From positions 1,614 to 65,613 of the forward strand of contig NZ_JAJGWT010000011.1 of assembly GCF_021390715.1 (NCBI RefSeq): 64,000 bases of DNA, given 5' to 3'. Position 1 is the stretch's first letter. Every line of letters begins with the position of its first letter. Positions 60,282 through 64,000 of this stretch are shown here, piece by piece. The notes beneath the pieces are model-generated. The model was not told the origin of the DNA, did not search any database, and worked only from the letters and a program-made list of their open reading frames with translations. The position numbers and the translations under genes are program-made. The stretch comes from Tenacibaculum piscium (GTDB taxonomy: Bacteria > Bacteroidota > Bacteroidia > Flavobacteriales > Flavobacteriaceae).

Positions 60282-60540
60282 GAACCTGTTTAAATTTTAT
60301 TCCAAAAATTTTTGTAACATCAAAATAGCATAGCAAGGGGTTTTAACCCCTTGCCGTCATTTTTTGCCACTATATTTTTTTCAGATGAAATTTAAACAGG
60401 CTCTAAAAGGAATTAAAATTGTATCGAGAATTTGAATTCTTTTATGTTGATGATTTTTAAGCAAAAAAGTTCTCGATACAATTTTTTTGAAGGAAAAAAA
60501 TCACTCGAACTGACAGTTTATTTAATTATTAAACAGGCTC
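60282..60540. repeat. Nested inverted-repeat (MITE-like) element, copy 2
   Basis: Three related ends occur: GAACCTGTTTAAATTT (60282-60297), its near-complement ending in ACAGGCTC (60388-60403), and a second inward TTAAACAGGCTC (60529-60540). The left part encloses the palindrome CAAGGGGTTTTAACCCCTTG (60334-60353). The right part (60404-60528) is close to the reverse complement of 1111-1240, with the ATTGTATCGAGAA arms (60418-60430 and 60470-60482). So it shares one half and one end with copy 1 in rearranged order. Confidence 0.8.
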
Positions 60541-60550
60541 TAAAAATAAA

Positions 60551-61132
60551 TTATAACTTTTGAAATATCATAAACAGCTCCATTCCTTGTCTGTTGTGAT
60601 ATGAATTATAGCATTTTTCTAAAACATTAAATCTAAAATAAGGTTTAAAATATGTAATGTATTCCTTTTTATTCCCGCCAAAAGGCGGATGATCTTCATT
60701 TAATTTAGCATCAAAAAGTAAGCCTACTAATTTTCCTTTTTCAGTTAGTAGGTCATTCATTTTTTTAGCATAACCTACTCTCAAGTTTGGATTTAAAGCA
60801 CAAAAAAATGTTTGCTCAATCACTAAATCAAAAGTAGTATTCAAATCAAAAAAATCACCTAAAATCAGTTGATCTTTTGGAAAATCAGGAACTCTTTTCT
60901 TTATATTTTCTAAGGCTGTTTTAGATAAATCGACCACAAAAATATTTTTAAATCCATTATTAAAAAGATATTCTGCTTCGTAAGAATTTCCACCACCGGG
61001 AATTAATATTTTTAATTCTTTATTTTCTAATTGATCAAAATATTTTCTTAAAGGAGGTGAAATTTGTCTTAAATCCCAACCTATTTTATTATTCAAATAT
61101 TTTTTTTCCCAGAAATTTTCAGATAAATTCAT
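60551..61132 (-). CDS. Class I SAM-dependent methyltransferase (TPMT-like)
   Basis: A 193-aa methyltransferase. The N-terminal FWEKKYLNNKIGWDLRQISPPL is typical of the thiopurine-methyltransferase-like family. The SAM site appears as IPGGGNSYEAEYLFNNGF (motif I) and VVDLSKTALENI (motif II). A TFFCALNP block follows. Members methylate thiols, selenols or tellurite; the natural substrate is unknown. It lies between the repeat element and the odhB terminator. Confidence 0.85.
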   Translation of the reverse strand: MNLSENFWEKKYLNNKIGWDLRQISPPLRKYFDQLENKELKILIPGGGNSYEAEYLFNNGFKNIFVVDLSKTALENIKKRVPDFPKDQLILGDFFDLNTTFDLVIEQTFFCALNPNLRVGYAKKMNDLLTEKGKLVGLLFDAKLNEDHPPFGGNKKEYITYFKPYFRFNVLEKCYNSYHNRQGMELFMIFQKL

Positions 61133-61170
61133 TCTTATTTTTTATTTATTAAATAAATTAAAATATATAA

Positions 61171-61199
61171 AAAAATCCCAAGCTATCTGCTTGGGATTT
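61171..61199 (-). terminator. Terminator after odhB
   Basis: AAATCCCAAGC (61173-61183) pairs perfectly with GCTTGGGATTT (61189-61199) around loop TATCT, with T on the minus strand following. It ends the odhA-odhB transcript. Confidence 0.85.
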
Positions 61200-61225
61200 T
61201 AATATATATAAAACTAAAATTTAGT

Positions 61226-62434
61226 TTACATTTCTAATGCTTTTTTAACATCATTGTCCATTAATAACTCAACAGGATTTTCTAAAGCTTCTTTAACAGC
61301 TACTAAGAATCCTACTGACTCACGACCATCAATAACTCTGTGGTCATACGATAATGCAACATACATAATTGGTTGAATTACTACTTCACCATTAACAGCC
61401 ATTGGTCTGTTTACAATGTTGTGCATTCCTAAAATTCCACTTTGTGGAGGATTTAAAATTGGCGTTGATAACATAGAACCAAAAACACCACCATTTGTAA
61501 TAGTAAATGTTCCACCAGTCATTTCATCCACCGTAATTTGCCCGTCTCTAGCACGTAAAGCTAAACGTTTTACTTCGCTTTCAACACCTCTAAAAGATAA
61601 ATCTTCAGCATTTCTAATTACAGGAACCATTAATCCTTTAGGACCAGAAACTGCAATAGAAATATCTTGAAATTCATTTTTAATTTGGTAATCTCCATCA
61701 ATCATAGAATTTACGTCAGGATATAATTCTAAAGCTCTAACAACTGCTAAAGTGAAAAAAGACATAAATCCTAATCCAACTCCGTGCTTTGCTTTAAAGT
61801 CTTCTTTATATTCTTTACGTAAATCAAAAATTGGCTGCATGTTTACTTCGTTAAACGTTGTTAACATTGCAGTTTCGCTTTTTACAGCTACCAAACGTTG
61901 CGCTACTTTTCTACGCAACATTGACATTTTTTTACGTTCAGTTCCACGAGAACCGTTTGTAGGTTGCGTTCCCATAGAAGGTACTGCTTTTACAGCATCT
62001 TCTTTAGTTACACGACCACCTTTCCCAGTTCCTTTTACAGAACCAGCAGGAATTCCTTTTTCTGCTAACACTTTTTTAGCTGCAGGAGAAGCTGTTCCTG
62101 TAGCATAGGTTGTAGCCTTTGGAGCTACTGCTTTAGGAGCTTCCAATTTTGGTGCTTCTTCTTTTGTTACAGTTGAAGATTCACCTGCTGGTTTTGCAGC
62201 GCTCATATCAATAAGACACACTACAGCGCCAACTTCTACAGCATCGCCTTCTTCTGCTTTTAAAGTGATAATTCCGCTTTCTTCCGCAGGTAATTCTAAG
62301 GTTGCTTTGTCAGAATCTACTTCGGCAATTGGCTGATCTTTTTCAACATAATCACCATCTTCAACTAACCACGTTGCTATTTCTACTTCTGTAATTGACT
62401 CCCCCGGAGAAGGAACTTTCATTTCTAAAATCAT
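61226..62434 (-). CDS. odhB: 2-oxoglutarate dehydrogenase E2 (dihydrolipoyllysine succinyltransferase)
   Basis: Transfers the succinyl group from the E1 enzyme to CoA in the TCA cycle. The 402-aa protein has an N-terminal lipoyl domain with Lys43 in [10 protein letters not shown], an Ala/Pro-rich linker, an E3/E1-binding domain (about residues 120-155, [19 protein letters not shown]), and a C-terminal catalytic domain with His365 and Asp369 in [12 protein letters not shown]. It is 50 bp after odhA. Confidence 0.96.
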   Translation of the reverse strand: MILEMKVPSPGESITEVEIATWLVEDGDYVEKDQPIAEVDSDKATLELPAEESGIITLKAEEGDAVEVGAVVCLIDMSAAKPAGESSTVTKEEAPKLEAPKAVAPKATTYATGTASPAAKKVLAEKGIPAGSVKGTGKGGRVTKEDAVKAVPSMGTQPTNGSRGTERKKMSMLRRKVAQRLVAVKSETAMLTTFNEVNMQPIFDLRKEYKEDFKAKHGVGLGFMSFFTLAVVRALELYPDVNSMIDGDYQIKNEFQDISIAVSGPKGLMVPVIRNAEDLSFRGVESEVKRLALRARDGQITVDEMTGGTFTITNGGVFGSMLSTPILNPPQSGILGMHNIVNRPMAVNGEVVIQPIMYVALSYDHRVIDGRESVGFLVAVKEALENPVELLMDNDVKKALEM

Positions 62435-62484
62435 CAGTACTAAATTTTATATATCTGAAATTATTCTTTTTTAATCGAGTTTTT

Positions 62485-64000
62485 TTAATCGAAAACTTTG
62501 TCTAACACTTCTTGGTGACGACGTTTGTAACGTGCACTTGAACCTGCTGCTGGTGCAGAATGATAACCTCTCGATGCACATTCTAACTTCGCTAATTCAA
62601 AACGCTCTAACATATAACTCCAAGATCCCATGTTTTTAGGTTCTTCTTGTGCCCAAACATAACGTTCTACATTTGGATACTTATCCATTACAGCTTTTAT
62701 TTGCTCATTGTGTAATGGGAACAACTGCTCTATTCTTACTAAAGCAATATCTTGTCTTGCTAATTTTTCACGTTCTGCTAGTAAATCATAATAAAATTTA
62801 CCTGTACAGAATACCATTTTTTTCACTTTTGAAGTATCAATAGTATCATCAATTACTTCTTGGAAACTTCCATTTGCTAAATCCTCAATCGAATTTACAG
62901 CTTTTGGCGAACGCAATAAACTTTTAGGAGTAAAAACGACTAAAGGTTTTCTAAATTCACGTTTCATTTGACGACGCAAAATATGATACATATTTGCTGG
63001 TGTCGAACAATTTGCAATGGTCCAGTTATCAATTGCTGATGACTGTAAAAAACGCTCTATTCTACCAGATGAATGTTCAGGTCCTTGCCCTTCATATCCG
63101 TGAGGTAATAACATTACCAGTCCGTTTTGTAATTTCCATTTTGCTTCTGCCGAACAAATATATTGATCGAATACAATTTGTGCTCCATTGGCAAAATCAC
63201 CAAATTGTGCTTCCCAAATAGTTAAGGTATTTGGAGCAGCCATCGCATATCCGTAATCGAATCCTAAAACACCATATTCCGATAAATGAGAATTGAAAAT
63301 AGTCATTTCCCCTTTATTTTTGGTATTGGTATTTAATAAATTAACACGCTCTGAAGTTTCTTCATCACGCATAATTGCATGACGGTGCGAGAATGTTCCT
63401 CTTTCTACATCTTCTCCAGAAATACGAACATTAAACCCTTCTTCTAATAAAGTTCCGTAGGCTAAATTTTCTGCGGTTCCCCAATCTAAAGTATTTTCTT
63501 CAAAGACCATTTTTTTACGTCCTTGTAAAATACGTTCTGCTTTACGAACAAATTTATGTCCTTGTGGAGTTGTAGAAATTACTTTAGCGATATCTTTTAA
63601 TGCGGCAACCGAATACGTAGTATTTATAGGTTGTAACATTTCTTGTAATTGTTTACGTGCAAATCCCTCCCATACCTCTGGCATGAATTCTTGTATCTTA
63701 GAGGTTGTTTTCTTCTTCGATGCTGCAAATTCTACTTCCAGATGTGCTTTAAATTCATCTGTAATTTGTTTTACATAATCGGCAGAAATTGTTCCTTCTT
63801 CAATTAATTTTGCTGCGTATATTTCTTTGGCATTTTTATGCTTAGAGATTGCTTGATATAATTTAGGTTGTGTAAAACGTGGCTCATCACCTTCGTTATG
63901 ACCATATTTACGATATCCTAATAAATCAATATAAATATCTTTTTTGAATTTCATTCGATATTCAACAGCCATTTCCATAGCATGACAAACTGCTTCGGCA
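62485..64000 (-). CDS. odhA: 2-oxoglutarate dehydrogenase E1 (partial, N-terminus outside window)
   Basis: The C-terminal ~505 residues of the thiamine-pyrophosphate E1 component that decarboxylates 2-oxoglutarate. The frame stays open through the right edge (reading AEAVCHAMEMAVEYRMK), so the true start lies past 64000; an internal ATG at 63978 is not the start. Landmarks include KDIYIDLLGYRKYGHNEGDEP (split here), LLPHGYEGQGPEHSS and LVVFTPKSLLRSPKAV. It is upstream of odhB. Confidence 0.95.
   Translation of the reverse strand, partial: AEAVCHAMEMAVEYRMKFKKDIYIDLLGYRKYGHNEGDEPRFTQPKLYQAISKHKNAKEIYAAKLIEEGTISADYVKQITDEFKAHLEVEFAASKKKTTSKIQEFMPEVWEGFARKQLQEMLQPINTTYSVAALKDIAKVISTTPQGHKFVRKAERILQGRKKMVFEENTLDWGTAENLAYGTLLEEGFNVRISGEDVERGTFSHRHAIMRDEETSERVNLLNTNTKNKGEMTIFNSHLSEYGVLGFDYGYAMAAPNTLTIWEAQFGDFANGAQIVFDQYICSAEAKWKLQNGLVMLLPHGYEGQGPEHSSGRIERFLQSSAIDNWTIANCSTPANMYHILRRQMKREFRKPLVVFTPKSLLRSPKAVNSIEDLANGSFQEVIDDTIDTSKVKKMVFCTGKFYYDLLAEREKLARQDIALVRIEQLFPLHNEQIKAVMDKYPNVERYVWAQEEPKNMGSWSYMLERFELAKLECASRGYHSAPAAGSSARYKRRHQEVLDKVFD

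Overview
This window looks like chromosomal DNA from a marine member of the Flavobacteriaceae (Bacteroidota), perhaps near Tenacibaculum or Polaribacter; the genus is a guess. The evidence is strongly AT-rich DNA, promoters with the Bacteroidota -7 box TAnnTTTG and almost no Shine-Dalgarno sequences, a type IX secretion cargo with its PorP/SprF partner, eukaryote-like IleRS, DUF4230, GH3-family and LytTR/TPR signalling proteins, and CHU_C-type C-termini. No tRNA, rRNA, CRISPR array, prophage or transposase gene was seen.

Layout. 1-1437 has no gene: a 17-unit alternating tandem repeat (1-832), a terminator-like hairpin, and a nested inverted-repeat element (1098-1390). 1438-9393 holds ribE, pdxA, the DUF177-rpmF-fabH-accB-accC lipid/ribosome group, kdtA and a split YeeE/YedE transporter. 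9411-17859 (minus strand) holds DUF4230, lspA, a PorP/SprF plus T9SS cargo pair, a DksA-like protein, ileS and a TerB/DnaJ protein. 18192-22459 (mostly plus) holds a bacilliredoxin, an orphan UmuD-like protein, an Lrp regulator, HupE, dCMP deaminase and a C-terminal protease. 22776-33183 (minus) holds a LytTR regulator and TPR kinase, GH3, M23 peptidase, nadD, gmk, yicC, a DMT exporter, a BON-LysM protein and thiL.

33294-50554 is the most distinctive stretch. The iscA-sufBCD iron-sulfur operon is flanked by two clusters of secreted or envelope proteins that share parts: small outer-membrane beta-barrels, DUF4412-like or related secreted proteins, and a shared basic N-terminal module, each next to a TPR-containing signalling protein. 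One gene of the right-hand cluster is split by a -1 frameshift at an A7 run. The divergent gap of that cluster carries a near-consensus pair of LytTR sites spaced 12 bp apart.

50564-64000 holds a Pif1-like helicase, a tolC-MFP-RND efflux operon with a DUF2892 protein and palindromic operator candidates, a DUF457 membrane protein, a second nested inverted-repeat element, a methyltransferase, and odhB-odhA (odhA runs off the right edge).

Non-coding repeats recur: at least four families of palindromic intergenic elements, three of them present more than once in the window. Three genes have a -7 box exactly 4 nt before the start codon, suggesting leaderless mRNAs. All similarity statements come from reading the sequence, not from database searches.
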